A stretch of 57,821 nucleotides of DNA from DAOUBP01 sp034432655 (GCA_034432655.1 DAOUBP010000007.1:1-57821), one strand, 5' to 3'; numbered from the stretch's first letter, positions 25,080 to 34,316 are shown. The notes: a model not told the origin generated them from the letters alone. Program-made: numbers and translations.

Positions 25080-25602
25080 GCTCTCCCTCCCTGTTGGTGT
25101 TGCGGCCGCGTTCTAATGGAGACAACAGATAGACATCCCACCCGCGGCATAGGCATTCATTCCGAAAATACGGACGCCCGGACGTTCTGCAGTCCCACGG
25201 GGAGACTGGACGCGAAGCTGCGGCGTCCGTTAACACCCCAGACGCCGGGGCTTGCCCGCGTTTATTCGCTTGCCTGCGTTTGTTCGGTTGAAACAGCCAG
25301 GATGAGAGAGCTGCCGGCTCACCTTTGCGCAAGCGAACCGGCAGGGGCCGTAGCAGATCAGGCCCAGGTGAGGTTCACTGCGCAGCGCGCCGCATGGGCG
25401 CATGAGCCGACAACCAATCGCCGGCTGTGGTTTTGAATTTGGCTGGCCATTCCCATTTCAGACCGGTCAGCCACGGTGGTACTATCACCAGGTTGTGTAT
25501 CTGTGTCCATAACGCTTTTGATCGGCTCTTGGAGAACGCAATCCCTGCTCACGACTCAGCATTGCAATCACAATCACGCACGAGCAACATGGATTTTACC
25601 TT
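25080..25602 (-). promoter_or_regulatory. Structured spacer and possible mgtE leader
   Basis: About 520 bases without a convincing gene, upstream of mgtE and downstream of murE. It contains a 25-base partial copy of the 108-bp element (25116-25140), an 8-bp inverted repeat CGGACGCC/GGCGTCCG (25171-25178 and 25222-25229) around a smaller CAGTC/GACTG hairpin, and a GCCGG/CCGGC stem near 25312-25342. An Mg2+ leader would make sense, but I do not see M-box consensus blocks. Confidence 0.35.
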
Positions 25603-27309
25603 TCAGCCGTCGGATGTCAAATCCTGCTCCCACGTCGGCAGCACAAACGGCGGCTCGGGCGCCCCCTTCCCTGCCAGCACATCCAGCGCCCACGCCAGCG
25701 CGTCTTGATCGCGCCAGGGGTGCTCCACCGTCCCGAAGCACATGGACTGCTCATGGCCCTTGCCGCAAACCAGCACCACATCGCCAGGACAGGCCTGACG
25801 CACTGCGTAAAGGATGGCACGCTGGCGATCGGGCACGCGCACGAAGTCCCGGCCCTCAAGCCGTCCGGCCTCGGCCATGGCCGCAGCCGTCTCCGCCATA
25901 ATAGCGACCAGATCTTCGGTGCGCGGGTCCTCGGCCGTGATCACGGTAAAGTCGGCCAGGCGGGCGGCCACCTGGCCCATCAGCCGGCGCTTCTCTCGGT
26001 CGCGCAGCCCCGCGCTGCCGAAGACGACGATGACACGGCCGGCCGGGCTGATCAACCCCCGGGCTGTCTCCAACGCGCGAGAGAGCGCGTTGGGGGTATG
26101 CGCGAAATCCACGATCGCCGTGAACGGCTGACCCCGGTCAACGCGCTCCATGCGGCCGGGCACCCCCTTCATTGCCGCCACCCCGTCCCGGATCGCCTCC
26201 GGCTCAACCCCCAGCGCCAGCGCGGCCGCGGTCGCTGCCAGCACGTTGTACACGTTGAACACGCCGACCAGGGAGGTGGCGATCGGAAGCGAGGGGTTGG
26301 CAGGTTGGGAGGTCGGGAGACTGGTAGATTGGGAGATCGGCGATTGGGTTGTAGATGAAATCTGAATGTTGAATTGGGAACCGGACGGTGTGTGGCGGAT
26401 ATCGCACGCCGTTAAGTGAAACACCTGGCGCACACCGCTCCCCCATTTCCCCTTCTCCTCCTCTCCTCCTCCCCGCGTCTCCTCTGCCATCCCATACGTG
26501 ATCACCCGCTCGGCCGGGATGCCTGCCAGGAACATGAAGGAGCTGTCGTCACGGTTCAGGACCGCGGTCTTGGGCAGCTCACACAGGCCAGGTTTCTGCG
26601 CAGCGCCGAGACGGCGGTCGGTCAGGGCCCGGAAAAGAAGCGCCTTGGCCTCCCGATACGCCTCGTAGCTGCCGTGGAAATCGAGATGTTCGTGGGTGAT
26701 GTTGGTGATCACCGCCACGTCGAACGCGCACCCCGTCACCCGGTGTTGGGCCAGACCGTGCGAAGTGGCCTCCAGCACTGCGACTTCGGTCCCTGCATCG
26801 CGCATCTGGGCCAGATAACGGTGCACGTCGGGCGCGTCCGGGGTGGTGGTGTGCAACCCGGTGTCGTAAACCTGGTCGCCGATGATCGCGTTGACGGTGC
26901 TGATCAGCCCGGCGCGGCGGCCGGCGGCCCGCAAGATGCTGAAGAGCAGGTTGGCGGTCGTGGTCTTGCCGTCGGTACCGGTGATGCCCACCAGCGCCAT
27001 GCTACGGCTGGGATGGCCGTGCCAGGCCGCCACCAGCCAGGCCAGCGCGGCGCGGCCGTCCGCCACCTGCACATAGGGGACCGGACAGCCGGCTGGCGGC
27101 GGCAGCTCGCCGACCAGCGCGGCCGCGCCGCGGCGTATGGCATCGGCCAGGAAACGATGGCTGTCTACCTCAACCCCGCGATAAGCGACGAACAACGCGC
27201 CCGGCCCGGCCCGGCGCGAGTCGGCGACGATGTTGTGGATGGGACGTTCTGCAGCACCACTGACGGCCAGGACCTCGGGCAGAGCGGCCAGCAGGTCGGA
27301 GAGGTTCAC
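25603..27309 (-). CDS. murE: UDP-N-acetylmuramyl tripeptide synthase MurE
   Basis: MurE adds the third residue to UDP-MurNAc-L-Ala-D-Glu in peptidoglycan synthesis. ATP site GITGTDGKTTTANLL, UDP-substrate region HTTTPDAPDVHRYLAQM, EATSHGLAQHR and NITHEHLDFHGSYEAYREAK are intact. The C-terminal ligase domain carries FGSAGLRDREKRRLMGQVA, ITAEDPRTED and VCGKGHEQSM. The diaminopimelate motif DNPR is replaced by EDPR. Two low-complexity insertions (about 26285-26358 and 26428-26495) extend a loop before FNVYNVLAA without breaking the frame. GTG 27309 is preferred since GGGGAGG lies 11 bases before it; ATG at 27321 has that box directly against it. Confidence 0.92.
   Translation of the reverse strand: MNLSDLLAALPEVLAVSGAAERPIHNIVADSRRAGPGALFVAYRGVEVDSHRFLADAIRRGAAALVGELPPPAGCPVPYVQVADGRAALAWLVAAWHGHPSRSMALVGITGTDGKTTTANLLFSILRAAGRRAGLISTVNAIIGDQVYDTGLHTTTPDAPDVHRYLAQMRDAGTEVAVLEATSHGLAQHRVTGCAFDVAVITNITHEHLDFHGSYEAYREAKALLFRALTDRRLGAAQKPGLCELPKTAVLNRDDSSFMFLAGIPAERVITYGMAEETRGGGEEEKGKWGSGVRQVFHLTACDIRHTPSGSQFNIQISSTTQSPISQSTSLPTSQPANPSLPIATSLVGVFNVYNVLAATAAALALGVEPEAIRDGVAAMKGVPGRMERVDRGQPFTAIVDFAHTPNALSRALETARGLISPAGRVIVVFGSAGLRDREKRRLMGQVAARLADFTVITAEDPRTEDLVAIMAETAAAMAEAGRLEGRDFVRVPDRQRAILYAVRQACPGDVVLVCGKGHEQSMCFGTVEHPWRDQDALAWALDVLAGKGAPEPPFVLPTWEQDLTSDG
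26295..26349 (-). repeat. Octamer run inside murE
   Basis: Near-perfect 8-base units (plus strand GGTTGGCA, GGTTGGGA, GGTCGGGA, GACTGGTA, GATTGGGA, then GATCGGC and GATTGGGT). They are translated as a Ser/Pro/Thr/Gln-rich loop. The pattern matches the intergenic elements. Confidence 0.75.
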
Positions 27310-27335
27310 TGCGCAGCACATCCTCCCCAGGCGCC

Positions 27336-27851
27336 TTACCGGGTTGCCTCGCTGGGCCTCAACGTCTTGGGTGCCACAACGCGGCGGCCGCGCCAGCGAC
27401 AATCGCGGTTGCCGCAACGATAACGCCGGACCGGCACAAACGCGCTGATGAGATGATCGGTTGTAGTGCGGTGGATGCGGTGGATATCGCCTCCGCAACG
27501 GGGGCATTTCAGCTCAGTGTACCGCGGATGGTGCTGCAGCCGCCAGCGCACCCGCAGCACCAGGGCGGCGACCGCGCCCAGGATCAACAAATAGGCAACC
27601 GCGTCGGAAAGGGTGGTGCGGGCCAGAAACCTGAGCACTGCGTCGCCTGCGCGGCCGGCTCCCTGCAGCAAGATGCCGGCCGCGGTGCGCAGCCAGCGCA
27701 TGATACTGGCGCGGATATTGAAACGCTCGAAGAGCAAGAACACGCCCAGCGCTACCACCGCAACCCAGATGATCTCGAAACGATACTTGCGCAGAAAAGT
27801 GCGCACGGGGCCCGGTTGGTGATGATGAGGATGGTGACGGCTTTCAGGCAT
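27336..27851 (-). CDS. Membrane protein with C-terminal zinc ribbon
   Basis: A 171-residue protein of unrecognised family. It has a His-rich N terminus (RHHPHHHQ), a transmembrane helix near residues 26-42 (IIWVAVVALGVFLLF), a second hydrophobic segment (VAYLLILGAVAALVL) and a C-terminal Cys4 pattern CPRCGG ... CGNRDC that fits a zinc ribbon. It lies 15 bases after nuoN1 and 26 bases before murE, all in one direction, so it could be the tail of the leftward nuo operon. Function unknown. Confidence 0.75.
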   Translation of the reverse strand: MPESRHHPHHHQPGPVRTFLRKYRFEIIWVAVVALGVFLLFERFNIRASIMRWLRTAAGILLQGAGRAGDAVLRFLARTTLSDAVAYLLILGAVAALVLRVRWRLQHHPRYTELKCPRCGGDIHRIHRTTTDHLISAFVPVRRYRCGNRDCRWRGRRVVAPKTLRPSEATR

Positions 27852-27866
27852 AGGACATCCACTCCT

Positions 27867-29360
27867 TCACCGCAATGCCGCCAACAACGTGCGCGCCGAC
27901 TGTGACGCCCAAAGGATCAGCGGGCCGGGCGCCAGGCCCAACAACAGCGTGATCGCGGCGGTGATGCCCAGCGCGCCTTGCAACGGCAGCGCCACCGGCA
28001 CCGGCGGCGCACCCTCCTCGGCCGGCATCAGGAACATGTAGCGGACGACGTTCAAATAGTAAAAAGCGGCCACCACGCTGTTGATGGCAGCCACCAGCAA
28101 CAACATCCACATCTGGTTCTGCACCGCAGCGCCGAAGACAAAGAACTTGCCGATGAAGCCGCCGGTAGGCGGGATGCCGGCCAGCGAGAGCAGGAAGATC
28201 GTCATCAGCCCCGCCAACCAGGGGGAACGCCGCACCAGCCCGGCATAATCCTTCAGCTCGACCTTGCCGGTAGCGGTCTCGACCGCGGTCACCACGGCGA
28301 ACGCGCCCACGTTGGTGAACAGGTAGGCCAGCAAATAGATCAGCACGCCGTTGATCCCGGTAAAGGTCCGCCGCGGATCGGCGAGCAGCGCAGCCACGCC
28401 GATGAGGATGTATCCCGCCTGCGCGATGGAGGAATAGGCCAGCAGCCGTTTCAGGTTGGTCTGACGCAGGGCGGTCAGGTTGCCCAGGCTCATGGTGACC
28501 ACCGACACGGCCACCAGCAAAGCGATCCATTGCATCACCACGGGCCGCTGGTTCAACGCGACGATGAAAACCCGCATCAGGATGGCGAAGCCGGTCGCTT
28601 TGGACACGGTGGAAAGAAACGCCGTAATGGGTGTAGGCGCACCTTCATACGCATCGGGGGCCCATTGATGAAACGGCACCAGGCTGGCCTTGAAACCGAA
28701 ACCGGCCAACAGCAGGACGATGGCCGGGGTGGTAAGCCAGGCGAGCTCGGCCGCCGGCCGCGCCGCCAGGCCCCGCGCCAGCCCTGCCAGGTCGGTCGTC
28801 CCCGTCGCACCGTAAAGCAGCGACATGCCGTAAAGCATCACCGCGGAAGCTGTTGCGCCGTACAGGAAGTACTTCAGCGCGGCCTCGCCCGATTTCTTGT
28901 CGTGACGCAGATAACCGGTCAACACATAACTGATGATGCTGAGGGTCTCTATGCTCAGGTAGAGCAGCACCAGGTTGGTGGCGCTGACGGCCAGGTTGAT
29001 AGCCACGGCCGTGACCAACAAGAGCGCGTAAAACTCACCGCCATAAGGAGTGCGCCCGCGCAGATAGGGCACAGCGGCCAAGATCACCAGCGCCAGGCCC
29101 ATAATGGCCAGCGCCTTGAAGAACAGGGCAAACGGATCGGCCACCAGCATCGTGGCGACCGGCGCAGTTTTCCCCAGGCTGGGGAGCAGCCCCAACGCCG
29201 CAGCTCCCAAGACGGCCAACGCCACATAGGGCAGCCAGCGCTCACGCTTGCCGGCCAGCGCGGGCCGCTTCAGCCAGAGCAGGTCCAGCAGGAAAACCAG
29301 CGTAGCGCCCGCCAGCAGAATCAATTCAGGCAAGAGAAAAGGCAGGTCTTTCAGAGTCAA
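27867..29360 (-). CDS. nuoN: NADH-quinone oxidoreductase subunit N (membrane-arm cluster)
   Basis: A 497-residue antiporter-like subunit of the complex I membrane arm, the last nuo gene of the leftward cluster. Family blocks: LYLSIETLSIISYVLTGY, FKASLVPFHQWAPDAYEGAP, SLGNLTALRQTNLKRLLAYS and LSLAGIPPTGGFIGKF. The Glu in SIETLS and the lysines expected for proton transfer are present. The start is TTG at 29360, with GGGAGG five bases upstream; longer frames read through the repeat element. The paralogue nuoN2 lies at 51026. Confidence 0.92.
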   Translation of the reverse strand: MTLKDLPFLLPELILLAGATLVFLLDLLWLKRPALAGKRERWLPYVALAVLGAAALGLLPSLGKTAPVATMLVADPFALFFKALAIMGLALVILAAVPYLRGRTPYGGEFYALLLVTAVAINLAVSATNLVLLYLSIETLSIISYVLTGYLRHDKKSGEAALKYFLYGATASAVMLYGMSLLYGATGTTDLAGLARGLAARPAAELAWLTTPAIVLLLAGFGFKASLVPFHQWAPDAYEGAPTPITAFLSTVSKATGFAILMRVFIVALNQRPVVMQWIALLVAVSVVTMSLGNLTALRQTNLKRLLAYSSIAQAGYILIGVAALLADPRRTFTGINGVLIYLLAYLFTNVGAFAVVTAVETATGKVELKDYAGLVRRSPWLAGLMTIFLLSLAGIPPTGGFIGKFFVFGAAVQNQMWMLLLVAAINSVVAAFYYLNVVRYMFLMPAEEGAPPVPVALPLQGALGITAAITLLLGLAPGPLILWASQSARTLLAALR

Positions 29361-29373
29361 GGCTGACCTCCCA

Positions 29374-29469
29374 GAACTTGAAACCGGATACTGGAAGCTG
29401 GTTGCTGAATCCCAGATAATGGCTGTAACCCCGAGCCTTTCAGGTTCCAGCTTCTGGCTTCCAGCCTCA
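29374..29469 (-). repeat. Heptamer hairpin in the nuoM1-nuoN1 spacer
   Basis: The left arm is heptamers ending in CTGG (ATACTGG, AAGCTGG), at 29374-29415. The right arm is heptamers of AGCTTCT/GGCTTCC type at 29442-29469, the last overlapping the nuoM1 stop codon. Confidence 0.65.
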
Positions 29470-31047
29470 CTTTCCCGCAAAACCTTCCATCAACGCCACA
29501 AAGGTTGTGTTGAAGAAGTTCAAGATCGGCGCGGGATAGATACCGAAGAAAATCATGAACGCTACCAACGGCCACAAGGTGACCTTCTCGAAGAACGCCA
29601 CATCTTTGGGCTCGTGTAGCTCGGCGCCGGTCTCGACGTCAGTCCAGTGCGCGATCTTGTGCGGATCGTATTCGCCCAGGAAGGTATACTGCACGATCTT
29701 CCACAGGATGTAGGCCGCAGTGAGCACGATGCCGATCACGCCGATCACGGCCCACACCGGCACGACTTCAAACGCGCCCCGGAAGACGAACAGCTCGCTC
29801 CAGAAGCCGGCCAGGCCGGGCAGGCCCAGGGAGGTAAACGCCGTGACGGCGAACAGGCCGTAGTAGTACGGCAACTTGGCGGAAAGGCCGCCGAACAACT
29901 TGAGGTCGCGCAGGTGGGCCCGCTCGTAGATCACACCGACCAGGAAAAACAGGGCGCCGGTGCTGAGGCCGTGGGTGAACATCTGCATGGCCGCGCCGTT
30001 CAGCGCCATCGCGCTGGCATCTACCCATTTAGGCGTGCCAATGGCAGTGACCGCCGCGCCCACCCCCAACAACACATAGCCCATATGGCTCACCGAAGAG
30101 TACGCGATCAGGCGTTTCAGGTCCCATTGCGCCATCGAGACCAGCGCGCCGTAGATGATCGAGATGATGCCCAGCACGATGATGACCAGCGCGTAGCGCT
30201 TGGCTGCATCGGGGAACACCGGGATGGCGATGCGCAAGATGCCGTACGCGCCCAGCTTCAACAGGACGCCGGCCAGGATCACCGAGCCGGCCGTGGGCGC
30301 AGCGGTATGGGCATCCGGCAACCAGGTGTGGAACGGCCAGCTCGGCACCTTGATGGCAAAGGCCACGAAGAAGGCGAAGAACGCCAGGCTGGAGAGCAGC
30401 AGGTTATTCGCAAAAGGCCGCGCCTGCGCCGCCTGCAGGATGTCGAAGGTGCCGGTGGTGAAGTAGATGCCCAGGATTGCCAGCAACATGAACACGGAGC
30501 CGGCCAGAGTGTAAAGGAAGAACTTGATTGCCGAGTATTGCGGCCGGTCCTTGGGCTGGCCCCAGATGCCAATCAAGAAGTACATCGGCACCAGGCCGAC
30601 CTCCCAAAACACATAGAAGAGCACCAGGTCCAGCGCCACAAACACGCCGATCATCCCCATCTCCAGCAGCAGGAACAGGAAGAAAAACTCCCGCACCCGC
30701 ACTTTGATGGTGCTGGCCGAATACCACAGCCCCAGAGTGGTCAAGAACGTGGTGAGGAAGACCAGCGGCACGCTGAGGCCGTCAACCGCCATGTGGTAGT
30801 TGACCTTGATCGCCTCGATCCACGGCACGTTGACCTCGAACTGGAACCCGCCCACGCTTTTGTCGTAGGCAAACCAGAGGAGGATCGAGAGGCCGAGCGG
30901 CAACAGGCTGATGGCGATCGCGCCCTTCTTGATGAGCTCCTCTTCACGCGCCTTGTCCAGCTTCAACCACTTGCCCCACGGCAACAGCGTCAAGATGGCG
31001 CCGACAAGGGGGACGAAGGTGATAATGGTGAGCAGTGATCGGGTCAT
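29467..31047 (-). CDS. nuoM: NADH-quinone oxidoreductase subunit M (membrane-arm cluster)
   Basis: A 526-residue antiporter-like subunit. The proton-path Glu lies in FWEVGLVPMYFLIGIWGQP; other blocks are KVPSWPFHTWLPDAHTAAPT, DLKRLIAYSSVSHMGYVLLG and LGLPGLAGFWSE. Compared with nuoM2 it has about 14 more residues and a longer charged loop after the first helix (LDKAREEELIKKG). GGAGGT stands about nine bases before the ATG at 31047; upstream in-frame codons read through the spacer and are not used. Confidence 0.94.
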   Translation of the reverse strand: MTRSLLTIITFVPLVGAILTLLPWGKWLKLDKAREEELIKKGAIAISLLPLGLSILLWFAYDKSVGGFQFEVNVPWIEAIKVNYHMAVDGLSVPLVFLTTFLTTLGLWYSASTIKVRVREFFFLFLLLEMGMIGVFVALDLVLFYVFWEVGLVPMYFLIGIWGQPKDRPQYSAIKFFLYTLAGSVFMLLAILGIYFTTGTFDILQAAQARPFANNLLLSSLAFFAFFVAFAIKVPSWPFHTWLPDAHTAAPTAGSVILAGVLLKLGAYGILRIAIPVFPDAAKRYALVIIVLGIISIIYGALVSMAQWDLKRLIAYSSVSHMGYVLLGVGAAVTAIGTPKWVDASAMALNGAAMQMFTHGLSTGALFFLVGVIYERAHLRDLKLFGGLSAKLPYYYGLFAVTAFTSLGLPGLAGFWSELFVFRGAFEVVPVWAVIGVIGIVLTAAYILWKIVQYTFLGEYDPHKIAHWTDVETGAELHEPKDVAFFEKVTLWPLVAFMIFFGIYPAPILNFFNTTFVALMEGFAGK

Positions 31048-31084
31048 GAATGCGAACCTCCGAGCGATTTCGGATTGAATCCTT

Positions 31085-33358
31085 TCATTTCGGCAACAAC
31101 AGGAAGGCGACCAGCAAAGCCGACACTGCAACCACCCCGACCAGCAGGTAGTTTTGCGCTTTGCCGGTTTGGATCGTCCGCAGGGCAGCCCCAAACCAGT
31201 CGGCAACGGCACCGACGCCGTTGACCGCACCGTCTACAATGTGCTCGTCAATCCAATGGCCGAGCTCCGCAAGCTTGCGGCCCACCCAGCCGGCGCCGTC
31301 CACGATGGTGTCATCAATGACATCCGAATCGAACTTAAACAGCGCATTGGAGAGCCGCTGCGTGCCCTTGACGAACACCGCATGGTAAAACTCGTCGAAG
31401 TAGTATTTTCTCTGCAGCACCGTGTAGAGCCTGCCCAGGGGCCGCGCCATGGGATCGGGCACTGCCAGGGCCGATTCATCAGGCCGGACCCCACGTTCAG
31501 CATACCCCCGGTAAACCAGCCAACCCAGGAAAAGCCCCCCCAGGGCCACCAGCAGCGAGGTCCCCAACGGCGTTGGGTCGAACGGCAGCTCCTTAGCGTG
31601 GATAGACAATGCCTCGGCCAGGCTGCCGATGTAGTGATGGAACGGGTTGGTGGAAAGCGCGCCCAGCACCGGGAACGACGTGGGGATGCCCACCCAGCCA
31701 CCTGCCACGGCGAAAAGCGCCAGCACCATCAGCGGGATCGTCATCCACTGGAAAATGCTGTCGTGCTCACTGGCGTGCGCGGCCGCCTCGGTGCGCGGCT
31801 TCCCGAAGAAGGTCATCATGATCTGCCGCATGGTGTAGAACGCGGTCAGCAACGCTGCCACGGCCAGGACGACAAAGACCACCCGGTTATGCGCCCAGGC
31901 GTCCGCCAGGATCTCATCTTTGCTCCAAAAGCCGGCCGTGACGATGGGAAAACCGCTCAGTGCCAGCCCGCCGATGATGAATGTGATGGCCGTGCGCGGC
32001 ATCCTGCGGAACAACCCGCCCATATTGCGCATGTCTTGAGGATCAAACCGTGACTCGGTGACGGGATGATGGTGAGACGCGGCGACCTCCTTGTGTCCCC
32101 GTGTCCCCATGTCTCCGTGCCCGTGATGATGCCCGTGCTCCATCCCGTGGATCACACTACCGGAACCGAGGAACAGCAGGGCTTTGAAAAACGCATGGGT
32201 GAGCAAATGGAAGGTGGCCGCCACATACGCGCCGATCCCCAGCGCTGCGAACATGTAACCAAGTTGCGAGATGGTAGAGTAGGCCAGCACCTTCTTGATG
32301 TCGTTCTGCGCCAGCGCGATGGTGGCCGCAAACAACGCGGTGAACGCGCCGATGAAGGCGATGAAGCTCAGGGCCGGGCCGTGCTCCACGGCGGCCATCA
32401 GCGGATAAGTGCGAATGACGAGATAGACCCCGGCCGAGACCATGGTCGCCGCATGGATCAGCGCCGAGACGGGGGTCGGGCCCTCCATGGCGTCGGGCAA
32501 CCAGACGTGCAAGGGGAACTGGGCGCTCTTGCCGATCGCACCGCAGAAGATCAAGATGGCGATCACGGTGGCCCAAGGGGTCGGGCCGACCAGCGGCAGG
32601 TTGACCGCGCTGGTGGCCAGGCGCTCCAGCATCGCCGGTTGGAAAATGTCGGCGAAGCTCAGCGACCGCGTCTGCGCATAAAGCAGCAGCATGCCGGCCA
32701 GCATCAACGTGTCACCGATCCGGGTGGTCAAGAAGGCTTTGAGCCCGGCCTCTTTCGGGGTGATCTGCTGGGGATCAGGATACTTGCGGGCGAACCAGAA
32801 ACCGATCAACAGATAAGAACACAACCCCATGATCTCCCAGAACACCAGAGCCATGATCAGGTTATCGGCCAGGATAAAGCCGATCATGCCGGTGGCGAAC
32901 AGCGCAATGTAAGCGAAAAAGCGGCTGGCCAGACGATCCACGTGCCCGGGCTCCGCCGGCTTACCGCGCTCATCGTGCTTGTTTTCCGGCTTGCCCACCC
33001 CCATATATCCGACCGAGTACACGAAGATCAAGAAGCAGACGAACGGCACCATGATCAACATCGCGCCGGTCAGCGGGTCCAGGGCAAAGCCAAACGCCTG
33101 CCAGGTGCGCCCGGTGGGCAGCCAGTCGGCGAAAACCCGGAAGGGCTGCTCGCCAAAATGCTCGACCCCGAACGTGGTGAACGCAATGGCCCAACCCAGC
33201 ACCCAAGACAGGCCCACACCGCCGATAGCCAGCCCTGCGCTGAGCTTCTTGCTCCGGTTAGCCCACAACACGATCAGCGCAAACGCGGCCAAGGGCAAAA
33301 ACGGCAGGATGGGCGTCAGGTTGAAAATAGCAGGTGCAACGGCAGATGTTTCGTGCAT
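31085..33358 (-). CDS. nuoL: NADH-quinone oxidoreductase subunit L (membrane-arm cluster)
   Basis: The most distal proton-pumping subunit, 757 residues, about 120 longer than the paralogue nuoL2. Blocks: FVYSVGYMGV, FWEIMGLCSYLLIGFWF, TRIGDTLMLAGMLL, HVWLPDAMEGPTPVSALIHA and NDIKKVLAYSTISQLGYM. A His-rich loop (HGHHHGHGD, near residue 415) absent from nuoL2 is encoded partly by an octamer repeat. The C-terminal lateral helix region includes KYYFDEFYHAVFV. ATG 33358 is chosen; TTG at 33379 is possible. Confidence 0.94.
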   Translation of the reverse strand: MHETSAVAPAIFNLTPILPFLPLAAFALIVLWANRSKKLSAGLAIGGVGLSWVLGWAIAFTTFGVEHFGEQPFRVFADWLPTGRTWQAFGFALDPLTGAMLIMVPFVCFLIFVYSVGYMGVGKPENKHDERGKPAEPGHVDRLASRFFAYIALFATGMIGFILADNLIMALVFWEIMGLCSYLLIGFWFARKYPDPQQITPKEAGLKAFLTTRIGDTLMLAGMLLLYAQTRSLSFADIFQPAMLERLATSAVNLPLVGPTPWATVIAILIFCGAIGKSAQFPLHVWLPDAMEGPTPVSALIHAATMVSAGVYLVIRTYPLMAAVEHGPALSFIAFIGAFTALFAATIALAQNDIKKVLAYSTISQLGYMFAALGIGAYVAATFHLLTHAFFKALLFLGSGSVIHGMEHGHHHGHGDMGTRGHKEVAASHHHPVTESRFDPQDMRNMGGLFRRMPRTAITFIIGGLALSGFPIVTAGFWSKDEILADAWAHNRVVFVVLAVAALLTAFYTMRQIMMTFFGKPRTEAAAHASEHDSIFQWMTIPLMVLALFAVAGGWVGIPTSFPVLGALSTNPFHHYIGSLAEALSIHAKELPFDPTPLGTSLLVALGGLFLGWLVYRGYAERGVRPDESALAVPDPMARPLGRLYTVLQRKYYFDEFYHAVFVKGTQRLSNALFKFDSDVIDDTIVDGAGWVGRKLAELGHWIDEHIVDGAVNGVGAVADWFGAALRTIQTGKAQNYLLVGVVAVSALLVAFLLLPK
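32094..32117 (-). repeat. Octamer run inside nuoL1
   Basis: Three exact-period 8-base units (TGTCCCCG, TGTCCCCA, TGTCTCCG on the plus strand) lie in frame in the His-rich loop of nuoL1. Confidence 0.6.
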
Positions 33359-33383
33359 AAAAGGCCCCCAGGTAGACAAATGG

Positions 33384-33481
33384 GCGAATCAGCGAATCGG
33401 CGAATCAGCGAATCGGCGAATGACGGCCATAAGCCATAAGCCATCTGCCACAAGCCATCCGCCATAAGCCATTCGCTGACT
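33384..33481 (-). repeat. Composite octamer/heptamer element in the nuoK1-nuoL1 spacer
   Basis: Plus strand: five octamers GCGAATCA/GCGAATCG (33384-33423), a short joint, then eight heptamers of GCCATAA/GCCATCT type (33426-33481), ending GCTGACT two bases before the nuoK1 stop codon. Read in gene direction the order is heptamers then octamers, the same as at 47174-47269. Confidence 0.85.
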
Positions 33482-33482
33482 C

Positions 33483-33791
33483 CTACCCTCTCATCGTGTC
33501 AATCTCTTCGACGTTCACCGTGGTGCGCTGGCGGTAGATCGCGATGATCAGCGCCAGGCCGACGGCCGCTTCGGCTGCCGCCACGGTGATCACAAAGAGT
33601 GCGAACAGTTGGCCGGTCATCTGCAACAGGTGGCTGTACCGCCAGAAGGCGACCAGGTTGACGTTCACAGCGTTGAGCATCAGCTCGACCCCCATCAGCA
33701 CGGCGACCGCGTTGCGGCGGGCCAACACGCCGAACAGGCCAACACAGAAAAGCAAAGCGGCAACGATCAGATACCAGGTCAGCGGAACCAT
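33483..33791 (-). CDS. nuoK: NADH-quinone oxidoreductase subunit K (membrane-arm cluster)
   Basis: A 102-residue three-helix subunit. The conserved Glu residues of the proton path are present in MGVELMLNAVNVNLVAF and TVAAAEAAVGLALIIAIYR. Size and helix pattern are normal. The start codon lies five bases after the nuoJ1 stop, indicating coupling. Separated from nuoL1 by the composite repeat. Confidence 0.95.
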   Translation of the reverse strand: MVPLTWYLIVAALLFCVGLFGVLARRNAVAVLMGVELMLNAVNVNLVAFWRYSHLLQMTGQLFALFVITVAAAEAAVGLALIIAIYRQRTTVNVEEIDTMRG

Positions 33792-33796
33792 TAGAG

Positions 33797-34303
33797 TTAC
33801 TCCGTGTCTTCGCGTTCACGCGCAATGATGATCGCGCCGATCATCGCTGCTACCAGGAGCACCGACGCCACCTCGAAGGGTATGACGTAAGGCCCGACGA
33901 AGTCTTCGCCCAGGCGCCGGATGGCGTCTGCCGGCACCTCCCCGCGCGCCACCGGCCAGGCGACGCGCGTGACCAGGCCCGCCAGCACCACCGCCAGGAC
34001 AGCCACCAGGGCCAGGGCAGCACGCCATTGATCATTGAACCGCGGTTGTTTCGGGTCCATCATGCCGCGGCTGAGCATGATGGCAAAAATGATCAGCGTT
34101 GAAATCGCGCCGATATAGATCAGCACCTGGACCACCGCCAGGAACTCGGCGTGGAGCAGAATAAACAGGCCGGCAATGCCGAAAAAAGATAGGATCAGCC
34201 ACAGCGCACTGCGGAACAAGCTCTTCGTGACCACCACACCCACCGCAGCGCCCAGGGTGACCAGAGCCAGGATAATGAAGACGATTTGTTCGACTGATGG
34301 CAT
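33797..34303 (-). CDS. nuoJ: NADH-quinone oxidoreductase subunit J (membrane-arm cluster)
   Basis: A 168-residue five-helix membrane subunit. The diagnostic stretch is SALWLILSFFGIAGLFILL then EFLAVVQVLIYIGAISTLIIFAIML, containing the conserved Tyr/Gly of the pi-bulge helix. A final helix near VIPFEVASVLLVAAMIGAIII is in place. Length matches the family. Confidence 0.94.
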   Translation of the reverse strand: MPSVEQIVFIILALVTLGAAVGVVVTKSLFRSALWLILSFFGIAGLFILLHAEFLAVVQVLIYIGAISTLIIFAIMLSRGMMDPKQPRFNDQWRAALALVAVLAVVLAGLVTRVAWPVARGEVPADAIRRLGEDFVGPYVIPFEVASVLLVAAMIGAIIIAREREDTE

Positions 34304-34316
34304 AGCTTATCTCCCT

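Noticed and set aside
25358..25552. 64-codon minus-strand frame between mgtE and murE
   Set aside because: No family, no ribosome site and no conserved pattern seen.
25370..27317. 17-base direct repeat (25370-25386 and 27301-27317) flanking murE
   Set aside because: A single match of this length in 58 kb of skewed composition is close to what chance allows, and no mobile-element gene is linked to it.
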